The notes beneath the pieces were generated by a model that searched no databases, had not been told where the DNA came from, and worked only from the letters and a program-made list of their open reading frames with translations. Made by a program: the position numbers and the translations under genes. From JBBDQZ01 sp040905705 (lineage in GTDB: Bacteria; Bacteroidota; Rhodothermia; Balneolales; Natronogracilivirgulaceae), in assembly GCA_040905705.1 (NCBI GenBank), contig JBBDQZ010000048.1:1-27191 (forward strand): 27,191 nt of DNA, read 5' to 3'. Shown piece by piece: positions 1-6,309 of this stretch. The stretch's first letter is position 1. The number at the start of each line of letters is the position of its first letter.

Positions 1-54
1 GTCGGGTACATAGGAGACTTTCACTCCCAGGTGAATGCGCCCTGCCGGGCGCAC
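1..54 (-). mobile_element. 5' end of a group II intron, class C-like (cut by window edge)
   Basis: Read on the minus strand from position 54, the sequence begins GTGCGCCCGGCAGGGCGCA and continues with a GGGAGTGAAAGTCTCC segment. From memory, group IIC introns such as the Oceanobacillus iheyensis one begin GUGnGCCCGGCAnGGGnGCA, followed by a GGGUGAGAGUCCC-like segment, so both blocks and their spacing agree. Bases 36-42 and 47-53 form a perfect 7-bp hairpin. The element starts two bases past the T-run of an intrinsic terminator on the same strand, which is the known insertion preference of class C introns. Only about 54 nt are visible. The reverse transcriptase ORF, domain V and the 3' end would lie outside the window, so completeness and mobility cannot be judged. 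Confidence 0.7.
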
Positions 55-56
55 CT

Positions 57-90
57 AAAAAAAAGGCCTGCAATATTACTTGCAGGCCTT
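57..90 (-). terminator. Intrinsic terminator of the DUF4382 lipoprotein gene
   Basis: A perfect 10-bp stem (63-72 with 81-90, arm AAGGCCTGCA) encloses an 8-nt loop. On the minus strand it is followed by eight T residues (64-57, the first two also closing the stem). It lies 38 nt past the end of the 128-940 gene. It also appears to be the 5' exon of the group II intron that starts at 54. Confidence 0.85.
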
Positions 91-127
91 ACATTAATGG
101 TTTTAGAAATTAACTGTTGTATTTGTG

Positions 128-940
128 TTAATTATTTTGGGACAAATCGACAGTGCCTATGTTATTTGTTTCTTCGACCGTTACTTCCACGTCAGAAACT
201 GTTTCTCCACTGTAATCATCATTGCGCGGATCAATGGATACATCATATGTACCGTCTACAAGCCCTATTAGTTTAAAATACCCATTTGAGGTATCAGCAA
301 TTGTTGAAGCAAGGGTGTCAGGATCTGCAATCGCATAAACCACAGGCCATGCTTCAGCAGGATTGATGGTACCTTCGATATTACCGGTTATGGCTTTTTC
401 AGTTGCTTTAATTACAGGTTTTAATATGTATGGATGCTGATCATTTTGGCCGGCTTCTACAACAGATCGGCTGGCATCAAAATCAAGCAGCAAGACATAT
501 TCGATATCTTCCTGAATTTCTGCATTTATATTTAATTTAATACCTGTTTGAGCACCGCTTGGTATAAACATTTCATGAACATTTTCATCCACTTCAACAC
601 TGTGTCCGTCGTTACTCAGGATCAAGCGAATTTGCGGATAAGTACCGGCTTCAAGTTCAGCGCTGCCAATAACCGTTGTCGCACCATTGGTAAGTTCCAG
701 CAGGTCATATTCTTGTTGAGGTTCGCTTAATGTAACCCAGCTATCTGAATTACCTTCTCTGTTCACTTCTACGCGTTCGATAAACACGTTTACCGCTTCC
801 GCCGAATCAATCGGAGCATCAGCCATCTCAACAGTCATAGAACCCGTACCGCTACCTGAATTTGTTCCACAACCGGTGAATAAAATTAATGAGCCCATGA
901 AGACCGCAATTGGAATACGTACTATATTTTTAAATAACAT
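128..940 (-). CDS. DUF4382 domain lipoprotein with C-terminal carboxypeptidase-regulatory-like domain
   Basis: The 270-residue product opens with a lipoprotein signal peptide: basic start, hydrophobic stretch 9-21, lipobox LFTGC with Cys24 as the lipidated residue. A Ser/Gly-rich spacer follows. Residues about 33-170 (SMTVEMADAPIDSAEAVNV, then LLELTNGATTVIGSAELEAG and LLLDFDASRSVV) match the pattern of DUF4382 proteins, which are secreted or surface lipoproteins of unknown role. Residues about 185-265 (GNIEGTINPAEAWPVVYAI, NGYFKLIGLVDGTYDVSI) look like a beta-sandwich of the carboxypeptidase-regulatory-like or SpaA type. The gene stands alone, divergent from the DCC-family gene, and ends at a strong terminator. 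No enzymatic motif is visible. A structural or envelope role is inferred only from the signal peptide and fold type. Confidence 0.8.
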   Translation of the reverse strand: MLFKNIVRIPIAVFMGSLILFTGCGTNSGSGTGSMTVEMADAPIDSAEAVNVFIERVEVNREGNSDSWVTLSEPQQEYDLLELTNGATTVIGSAELEAGTYPQIRLILSNDGHSVEVDENVHEMFIPSGAQTGIKLNINAEIQEDIEYVLLLDFDASRSVVEAGQNDQHPYILKPVIKATEKAITGNIEGTINPAEAWPVVYAIADPDTLASTIADTSNGYFKLIGLVDGTYDVSIDPRNDDYSGETVSDVEVTVEETNNIGTVDLSQNN

Positions 941-1159
941 TATGAGTAACCATTAAATGTAGATTATTTCTAAATTTCGTAAAGAGATTTTCCCTTTTCT
1001 GTACATATGACGACCGGGTGAACGAAACGTTACATCATTGTTTATGTATTAGGTCTATTTCAACTGTTTCAACAGTGAATATTTTCAAGTCAATACATAA
1101 GATCATCACTTCTGCTCTCATATATTAAATCGATCATATTATAAAGTTGAAATCTGCCT

Positions 1160-1588
1160 ATGGATTCAATGGATAGAAGCCACCCTGTTCTGCTTTTTGA
1201 CGGTGTATGTAATTTTTGTAACGGATGGGTTAATTTTGTCATTGATCACGATCCGCAGGCACATATTCATTTTGCTCCGTTGCAGTCGAAAGCCGCACAT
1301 AACCTGCTCAGACAATATAATATATCACACAGGAAAATGGACACCATTATTTTAGTTGATAACGGCAAGATATATGAGAAGTCGGATGCGTTGCTTCGGC
1401 TTTTTACATATCTGACGGGAATAGTCCGATGGTTGCGTTTTTGTGCAATTATTCCACGCTTTATAAGGAACAGAATCTACAACCTTATTGCACGTAACCG
1501 ATATGCCTGGTTCGGTAAACAGGAGCAATGTCGTCTTCCCGAACCCGGTATAAAGGAGCGTTTTCTGGAACTGAGTGACCGGGTGTGA
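1160..1588 (+). CDS. DCC-family thiol-disulfide oxidoreductase (DUF393)
   Basis: The 142-residue protein carries the family hallmark near its N-terminus: FDGVCNFCNGWVNFV, with Asp14 and the CxxC pair Cys17/Cys20. Further family features are FAPLQS at about 38-43, IILVDNGKIYEKSDALLRLF (helix-strand unit) and the C-terminal YNLIARNRYAWFGKQEQCRLP. Members have a thioredoxin-like fold and are annotated as predicted thiol-disulfide oxidoreductases, but their substrates are mostly unknown. There is no signal peptide, so a cytosolic location is likely. A second in-frame ATG three codons downstream (1169) is equally possible as the start. No clear Shine-Dalgarno is present. The gene is monocistronic and convergent with the NlpC/P60 gene. 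Confidence 0.85.
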   Translation: MDSMDRSHPVLLFDGVCNFCNGWVNFVIDHDPQAHIHFAPLQSKAAHNLLRQYNISHRKMDTIILVDNGKIYEKSDALLRLFTYLTGIVRWLRFCAIIPRFIRNRIYNLIARNRYAWFGKQEQCRLPEPGIKERFLELSDRV

Positions 1589-1696
1589 TGATTGAAAAGC
1601 CGCTTTTTTATTTGCGCGTGAAAGATCTTTAAATCTTATACCTAAACAAGGCTGCCTCAAGTAAGAAACAAAGGTGATACTAACTAAACCTTGTGT

Positions 1697-2170
1697 TCAG
1701 GGAGTTCCGGTTACCCTTCGAACCTGAACCATGCGATTTTGCCAATAAGGTTCACGCAAACGGTCGATGGTAACGCCGCGGGAGGTGGAAGCATGCATAA
1801 AGAAATCTCCTCGCATTAATATCCCGACGTGATAGGTGGTCCGACCGGTCTGAAAAAAAACAAGATCACCCAGTCGTGCCGACCGGAGCGGTACACGTTG
1901 GCCATAAGCAAGTTGTTCACGAGTCGTGCGCGGAATGGTGATGCCGAACGCATCCTGTAATACGATCTGGACAAAAGCTGAACAATCCACGCCATTTCTC
2001 GAATCCCCGCCAAGTCGATAAGGTGTACCCTCCCACCGTTGAAAATTTTGCAACAGACGCCCTTCCGGATCAGCTACCCCCCGGGACGATCCGCATGATA
2101 TCGGGGACCATGCAGCGATACAGATACAGAGAAGCGTGATTATACATTGCTTTGGTGTCTTCAAAAGCAC
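1697..2170 (-). CDS. NlpC/P60 family lipoprotein, MepS/Spr-like cell-wall endopeptidase
   Basis: The 157-residue protein begins with a hydrophobic signal (residues 8-22) ending in SPISC. Cys26 is the probable lipidation site, although Pro at -3 makes the lipobox atypical. The NlpC/P60 domain covers about 42-150. The catalytic Cys63 sits in NGVDCSAFV, His114 in YHVGIL and the third polar residue His126 in FMHAST; GDLVFF at 101-106 is also typical. Family members hydrolyse the D-Glu-mDAP or mDAP-D-Ala bonds of peptidoglycan peptides, and MepS-type enzymes open crosslinks for growth. The start is GTG at 2170: reading ATG two bases upstream runs straight into a stop. The gene is divergent from pdxJ and has a 15-bp palindrome 24 bp upstream of its start. 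Confidence 0.87.
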   Translation of the reverse strand: MLLKTPKQCIITLLCICIAAWSPISCGSSRGVADPEGRLLQNFQRWEGTPYRLGGDSRNGVDCSAFVQIVLQDAFGITIPRTTREQLAYGQRVPLRSARLGDLVFFQTGRTTYHVGILMRGDFFMHASTSRGVTIDRLREPYWQNRMVQVRRVTGTP

Positions 2171-2604
2171 ATGGTTTGATAGAGAGTGGTTTCCGTTTGA
2201 TTCAAACGATTGTAGCAGCTGACATATATGATGACGTTCATCTGTTTAAATATTCTTGATTCATTGGTACAGATGGAACATCCATGATTAAATCATATAA
2301 TCATGTGCCTGTTCGTCAGAAGCACCCGTCAATGGCGTTTCATTTTGTGTAGATTCACTTCATCAAACAAATTCATAAATTACAACTATTATTGGAAATA
2401 ATCACAGGTGGCCGGGCCTCTGCTTTCGGCTGAAACTCAAAATATTGTAATATCCTTTTGCCAAACCGAAATTAACACAGGCCGTAACAATGAAAACATA
2501 AATGAGAAACAGGTAGGACAGATCAAACACGTATAAACGGATACTTTTACATTAAAAGTTGAAATCATAATCTGAAATTACATTAACGGACAAGGAGTTA
2601 CAGA
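2171..2604. other. Intergenic region with several palindromes between divergent nlpC-type gene and pdxJ
   Basis: No gene or tRNA is evident in these 434 bases. Three inverted repeats stand out: CGTTTGA-T-TCAAACG at 2194-2208, GATGA-CGT-TCATC at 2230-2242, and CATGATTA-N7-TAATCATG at 2283-2305. The last contains the nested palindrome ATGATT-A-AATCAT. The region must hold the promoters of two divergent genes. I could not assign -35/-10 elements with confidence. Confidence 0.5.
2592..2597 (+). promoter_or_regulatory. Shine-Dalgarno site bearing on the pdxJ start
   Basis: AAGGAG lies 7 nt before a TTG at 2605 and 13 nt before the ATG at 2611, both in the pdxJ frame. Spacing favours TTG. Family N-terminal length (M-x-x-L-x-V-N-I) favours ATG. 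Confidence 0.6.
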
Positions 2605-2610
2605 TTGACA

Positions 2611-3333
2611 ATGAGAAAATTGCTGGTGAATATTGATCATGTGGCAACATTGAGAAATGCCCGGGAGGAGGGGGTTCCTGACCCTGTTCGGGCTGCACAG
2701 GTGGCGGAAATGGCGGGAGCCGCCGGTATCGTCTTTCATCTGAGGGAAGACCGGAGGCATATCCGTGATGAAGATGTCTATCGATTGAAGAAGGTGGTAA
2801 AAGGGGTATTCGATTTTGAGATGGCCGTTACGGATGAAATGTTAAAAATATGTACAGGTGTGAAAGCGGATCTGGCTACATTGGTGCCCGAGAGCCGTCA
2901 TGAATTGACAACAGAAGGCGGACTGAATTTGAAACAGTTAAAAGATGATTTCAGGATACGGGTGTTTCCGACTCTTAAAGAAGCTGGCGTTGCCATTAGT
3001 TTGTTTGTCGATCCCGATCTACAAGATATTGATATTGCCGCTGAACTGGATTCCGATGCAGTAGAACTGCATACAGGTGCTTATGCCAATGCATCGACCG
3101 GTGAAGCACGGCAAATGGAATTGAATCGGTTGAAAAATGCATCAATACGGGCTCATCAACTTGGGCTGAAGGTGAACGCAGGCCATGGATTGAACTTTGA
3201 GAATATCCGTCTTTTTCTTGATAATGTGCCGTATTTGCAAGATATCAGCATCGGCCATGCTCTCATTGCGGAAGCCGTTTTTGACGGACTCGAATCAACA
3301 GTCCGTCGAATGGCCGATATTATTTCCGGATGA
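2611..3333 (+). CDS. pdxJ: Pyridoxine 5'-phosphate synthase PdxJ
   Basis: PdxJ condenses 3-amino-2-oxopropyl phosphate with 1-deoxyxylulose 5-phosphate to give pyridoxine 5'-phosphate, the last ring-forming step of the DXP-dependent vitamin B6 route, in the cytosol. The roughly 240-residue protein has the usual length and shows the family signatures in order: VNIDHVATLRNARE at the N-terminus, FHLREDRRHI, FEMAVT, VELHTGAYA, NAGHGLN and ISIGHALIAEA. The start was placed at ATG 2611 because family members begin about eight residues before the NID motif. TTG at 2605 is better spaced from the AAGGAG site and would add two residues. It is followed 86 nt later by era on the same strand. PLP made by this route is the cofactor of MetY, encoded nearby. 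Confidence 0.95.
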   Translation: MRKLLVNIDHVATLRNAREEGVPDPVRAAQVAEMAGAAGIVFHLREDRRHIRDEDVYRLKKVVKGVFDFEMAVTDEMLKICTGVKADLATLVPESRHELTTEGGLNLKQLKDDFRIRVFPTLKEAGVAISLFVDPDLQDIDIAAELDSDAVELHTGAYANASTGEARQMELNRLKNASIRAHQLGLKVNAGHGLNFENIRLFLDNVPYLQDISIGHALIAEAVFDGLESTVRRMADIISG

Positions 3334-3419
3334 AGATGAAATAGTAGATGTATCTGAAATGATTTTTATTCATTTTGATAATTGACCGGCATTCAGGTAA
3401 ATAGATTGTTATATAGACA

Positions 3420-4421
3420 ATGGGCAAGAAAAAGACTCAACCGGAACAGTCAGTGTCGGGGGCCTCGAATATCTCAAAATCGGGTCCGATATTAACGGAT
3501 AAGGCCACGCCGCCTTCCGAAAATACATCAGGATTTGACGGGTCAAACAAGCACCGGTCCGGATTCGTCGGGATAGTCGGCAGCCCGAACGCCGGGAAAT
3601 CAACATTGTTCAACCGCTTGCTTGGGCAAAAGCTCTCTATCATTACAGCCAAAGCACAGACGACCAGACACCGGATTCAGGGAATATATTCCGACGAGGA
3701 GAGTCAAATTGTGTTTCTGGATACCCCGGGGATCATTCAACCCAGTTACCGGCTGCAGGAATTGATGATGCAGCATGTTCAACGACTTCACACGGATGTG
3801 GACCTATTGTTGCACATGATAGACGGGGTGCAGGATCCGGCGCCGCAAGATATGGTATATGATTCGTTGCACGAACTGGCTTTGCCTGTAATGTTGGCGG
3901 TAAATAAAACAGATATGATGAATACAGCTGATATACCTGTAAAATTAGAAGCATTTTCAAAACTGTTTGAATATGTGGATTGTATACCTGTTTCGGCTCA
4001 ATATGGCACAGGAGTGAATGAACTGATTGAAAAAATTAAAACAAGGATACCTACAGGCCCCCCGTTTTATCCCAAAGACGAAGCAAGTGATCAGCCAATA
4101 CGATTTTTTGTATCCGAACTTATTCGCGAGCAGCTTTTTCTGATCTACCGACAGGAAATCCCATATTCGTGTGCAGTAAATATTGTTGATTATATAGAAG
4201 AGGAGAAATTGGACCGGATACACGCTGAAATAGTCGTGAATCGTAATTCCCAGAAAGGCATATTGATTGGGAGGAAAGGAAGTATGATGAAAGAGCTGGG
4301 TATTCGCTCGCGGCAGTCCATTGAAATGTTTGTTGGGAAAAAAGTACATCTGGACCTGTTTGTTAAAGTCCGTGAACAATGGCGTGACAACAACATGTAT
4401 TTGAAAAGTTATGGCTATTGA
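3420..4421 (+). CDS. era: GTPase Era, 16S rRNA maturation and 30S assembly
   Basis: Era binds the 3' end of 16S rRNA and assists 30S maturation. The GTPase domain shows G1 GSPNAGKST (54-62), switch region TTRHRIQGI, G3 DTPG, G4 NKTD and the SAQYGTG segment (G5). The C-terminal KH domain includes VVNRNSQKGILIGRKGSMMKELG with the GRKG loop, ending at KVREQWRDN. The 333-residue product is about 30 residues longer than typical Era because of an N-terminal Ser/Pro/Thr-rich extension of about 46 residues before the first strand (SGFVGIVG). A GTG at codon 12 is the only obvious later start and would still leave an extension. No Shine-Dalgarno is evident. A terminator at 4616-4649 follows. Confidence 0.95.
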   Translation: MGKKKTQPEQSVSGASNISKSGPILTDKATPPSENTSGFDGSNKHRSGFVGIVGSPNAGKSTLFNRLLGQKLSIITAKAQTTRHRIQGIYSDEESQIVFLDTPGIIQPSYRLQELMMQHVQRLHTDVDLLLHMIDGVQDPAPQDMVYDSLHELALPVMLAVNKTDMMNTADIPVKLEAFSKLFEYVDCIPVSAQYGTGVNELIEKIKTRIPTGPPFYPKDEASDQPIRFFVSELIREQLFLIYRQEIPYSCAVNIVDYIEEEKLDRIHAEIVVNRNSQKGILIGRKGSMMKELGIRSRQSIEMFVGKKVHLDLFVKVREQWRDNNMYLKSYGY

Positions 4422-4467
4422 TGGCTCTTTTTTGTAAGAATTTATAAGAAAAATGTTATATTTTCCA

Positions 4468-4498
4468 TTGACTGATGTTGAATAAAACCGTAAACTTG
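4468..4498 (+). promoter_or_regulatory. Promoter candidate for the met leader
   Basis: TTGACT (4468-4473), a 17-nt spacer and TAAACT (4491-4496) form a fair sigma-70-type promoter. Read the Bacteroidota way, TTG is followed 20 nt later by TAAACTTG, one mismatch from TAnnTTTG. It lies just past era and would start a transcript near 4505. That transcript would run through both leader elements into metY. Confidence 0.5.
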
Positions 4499-4565
4499 CT
4501 ACTCACCAGTAAAGTTTAACCGACTATGAAATTTATGATGTCTTTCATGCCGTTGTGTTGTATGT

Positions 4566-4649
4566 CCTGTTCTAACAGGTGAAGGGCTGAAAGTATATCA
4601 TAAACCGAATTATACAAGCCCTTCCCGGTTTTTCGAGGAGGGCTTTTTT
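4566..4649 (+). ncRNA. Structured leader or small RNA with competing hairpins and a terminator
   Basis: Three pairings can be drawn. The first is a small hairpin, CCTGT/ACAGG, at 4566-4579. The second is a long hairpin in which GAAGGGCT (4581-4588) pairs with AGCCCTTC (4617-4624) and GTATA (4593-4597) pairs with TATAC (4611-4615). The third is a terminator in which 4616-4624 pairs with 4637-4645 (9 bp, one G-U) followed by a T-run to 4649. The second and third share 4617-4624, so they exclude each other, as in attenuators. It could be era's terminator with fortuitous pairing, a separate small RNA of about 145 nt, or a first regulatory element ahead of the SAM riboswitch. I do not recognise a known aptamer class. 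Confidence 0.45.
4616..4649 (+). terminator. Intrinsic terminator after era / within the met leader
   Basis: Stem 4616-4624 with 4637-4645, 12-nt loop, then six T residues (4644-4649). It stops transcripts from era or from the 4468 promoter, unless the alternative hairpin 4581-4624 forms first. Confidence 0.75.
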
Positions 4650-4674
4650 GTATCTGATCTTTTTTTATTGAGAA

Positions 4675-4814
4675 TCTCTTATCGAGAAAGGTGGAGGGGT
4701 CAGGCCCTGTGAAGCCTTAGCAACCGCTCCGGTACGCCGGAGGCCAGGTGCTAAATCCTGCTCGGGAACAGCTAGTAGGCTATGCTGAATATCCAGCCCG
4801 GGAAAGATGAGGGA
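4675..4814 (+). promoter_or_regulatory. SAM-I (S-box) riboswitch aptamer
   Basis: The conserved S-box core is easy to read: CTTATCGAGAAAGGTGGAGG, then GGCCCTGTGAAGCC, AGCAACC, CAGGTGCTAAATCC and a closing AAAGATGAGG. P1 pairs TCTCTTATC (4675-4683) with GATGAGGGA (4806-4814), nine pairs including G-U. Binding of S-adenosylmethionine to this aptamer stabilises P1 and switches off downstream methionine genes. Here those genes are metY and metX, which begin at 4967. Confidence 0.95.
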
Positions 4815-4839
4815 AGATGGCGTTTCATCTGAAAGCCTC
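4809..4839 (+). promoter_or_regulatory. Antiterminator of the SAM-I riboswitch
   Basis: GAGG (4809-4812), part of the 3' strand of P1, can pair with CCTC (4836-4839), part of the terminator's 5' arm, around an inner AGATG/CATCT hairpin (4815-4830). P1 and the antiterminator therefore exclude each other, giving the normal OFF logic: SAM forms P1, which frees the terminator. Confidence 0.75.
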
Positions 4840-4873
4840 TTCCGGCATCAACACCGGCAGAGGCTTTTTTTTT
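4832..4873 (+). terminator. Riboswitch expression-platform terminator
   Basis: AAAGCCTCT (4832-4840) pairs with AGAGGCTTT (4859-4867), extended past one mismatch by CCGG/CCGG. An 8-nt loop closes it and nine T residues follow (4865-4873). It lies 93 nt before the metY start. Confidence 0.92.
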
Positions 4874-4966
4874 GATTTTGACAGTTTTAACTAACAACCA
4901 TGCAAGACAACACATGACAAACACAATAATCAATTATTACACCATTATTTTAAAATCACAAGTACA

Positions 4967-6286
4967 ATGAGCAATAACGGAAATAACCGACCATTTAAAT
5001 TTGAAACACTGCAGTTGCATGCCGGACAAGGTAATGATCCTGTTACCAATGCACGTGCTGTTCCCATCTACCAGACCACCTCGTATGCATTTAATGATTC
5101 TGATCACGCTGCTGCCCTGTTTGGACTCAAAGAGTTCGGCAATATTTATACGCGGATAATGAATCCTACAAGTGATGTATTTGAAAAACGTATTGCTGCT
5201 CTTGAAGGAGGTGTTGCTGCGGTAGCTACCTCGTCGGGCCAGGCGGCACAATTTCTGACCATCATTACGATCGCTCAAAATGGGGATAATATTATCTCAA
5301 CCAGCAATTTGTACGGTGGAACCTATAACCAGTTTAAAGTATCCCTGCCACGGCTGGGCATAGAGGTCAAGTTTGTGGAGGACGATGACCCTCTGGCATA
5401 CGAAGCACAAATTGACGATAATACCAAAGCGCTTTATGTGGAATCAATCGGTAATCCGAGATCTAATGTGCCTGATTTTGAAGGACTTGCCAGAGTAGCT
5501 GAAAAAAATGGCATCCCGCTTATAGTGGATAATACTTTTGGTGCCGCCGGTGCCATCGCAAGTCCGATCGATTTTGGAGCCAACATTGTGGTGGCTTCGG
5601 CAACAAAATGGATTGGTGGTCATGGTACATCTATAGGGGGTGTACTGGTGGATGCCGGAAACTTCAACTGGGGAAACGGTAAATTCCCGCTTTTTGACCA
5701 GCCATCGCCCGCCTATCATGGTATTAATTTCTGGGAAGTGTTCGGCGATCAGGGTCCTTTTGGTAATATCGCTTTTGCCATACGTGCACGAGTGGAAGGC
5801 CTGCGGGATTTCGGTCCGTCCCAGTCTCCATTTAACAGTTTTCTGTTACTTCAGGGAATTGAAACACTTTCTTTGAGAGCTGAACGACATTGCGAAAACG
5901 CCCTGGCCCTGGCGAAATGGTTACAGAAGCATGAACGGGTGGAATGGGTCAATTTTGTCGGACTCCCGGATCACAAATATCACCAACTGGCAAAAAAATA
6001 TCTAAAACCAGGGAAGTTTGGTTCTGTTTTAAACTTCGGCATCAAAGGCGGATATGAAGCCGGAAAGAAGTTTATTGACCATACAACAATTGCAAGCCAC
6101 CTGGCCAATGTCGGCGATGCAAAAACACTGGTGATCCATCCCGCATCAACGACACATCAACAGTTAGCAGACGAAGAACAACGCTCAGCCGGTGTGACTT
6201 CAGACCTGGTTCGTGTTTCCGTTGGACTGGAGCACATTGATGACATCATCTATGATTTTGAGCAGGCTTTTGACAAATCCAAATAG
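4967..6286 (+). CDS. metY: O-acetyl-L-homoserine sulfhydrylase MetY
   Basis: This PLP enzyme replaces the acetyl group of O-acetylhomoserine with sulfide to make homocysteine, bypassing cystathionine. The 439-residue length and the two insertions (LFGLKEFGNIYTRIMNPTSD at about 51-70, and the long FNWGNGKFPLFDQPSPAYHG region) are typical of the MetY branch rather than MetB. The PLP lysine is Lys214 in SATKWIGGHG, Asp188 in IVDNTFG binds the pyridine ring, and Tyr61/Arg63 in YTRIMNPT contact the neighbouring subunit's phosphate. It lies directly behind the SAM-I riboswitch and 23 nt before metX, so the pair is probably one SAM-repressed operon. A cystathionine synthase role is possible but less likely given metX next door. 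Confidence 0.93.
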   Translation: MSNNGNNRPFKFETLQLHAGQGNDPVTNARAVPIYQTTSYAFNDSDHAAALFGLKEFGNIYTRIMNPTSDVFEKRIAALEGGVAAVATSSGQAAQFLTIITIAQNGDNIISTSNLYGGTYNQFKVSLPRLGIEVKFVEDDDPLAYEAQIDDNTKALYVESIGNPRSNVPDFEGLARVAEKNGIPLIVDNTFGAAGAIASPIDFGANIVVASATKWIGGHGTSIGGVLVDAGNFNWGNGKFPLFDQPSPAYHGINFWEVFGDQGPFGNIAFAIRARVEGLRDFGPSQSPFNSFLLLQGIETLSLRAERHCENALALAKWLQKHERVEWVNFVGLPDHKYHQLAKKYLKPGKFGSVLNFGIKGGYEAGKKFIDHTTIASHLANVGDAKTLVIHPASTTHQQLADEEQRSAGVTSDLVRVSVGLEHIDDIIYDFEQAFDKSK

Positions 6287-6309
6287 ATGCAGTTAAAATC
6301 CATTGAATT

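Noticed and set aside
31..276. An 81-codon open frame on the plus strand at the left end
   Set aside because: It runs through the minus-strand terminator and antisense to the DUF4382 gene. Its product is Cys/His-rich without family features, so it is a shadow frame.
1595..1609. AAAAG-CCG-CTTTT-TT as a terminator between the DCC-family gene and the NlpC/P60 gene
   Set aside because: The stem is only 5 bp, mostly A-T, with a 3-nt loop. It is too weak to list as a terminator.
2209..2604. Search for a tRNA or other stable RNA gene in the nlpC-pdxJ gap
   Set aside because: No T-loop GGTTCGA-like sequence or acceptor pairing was found. Only short dyads are present.
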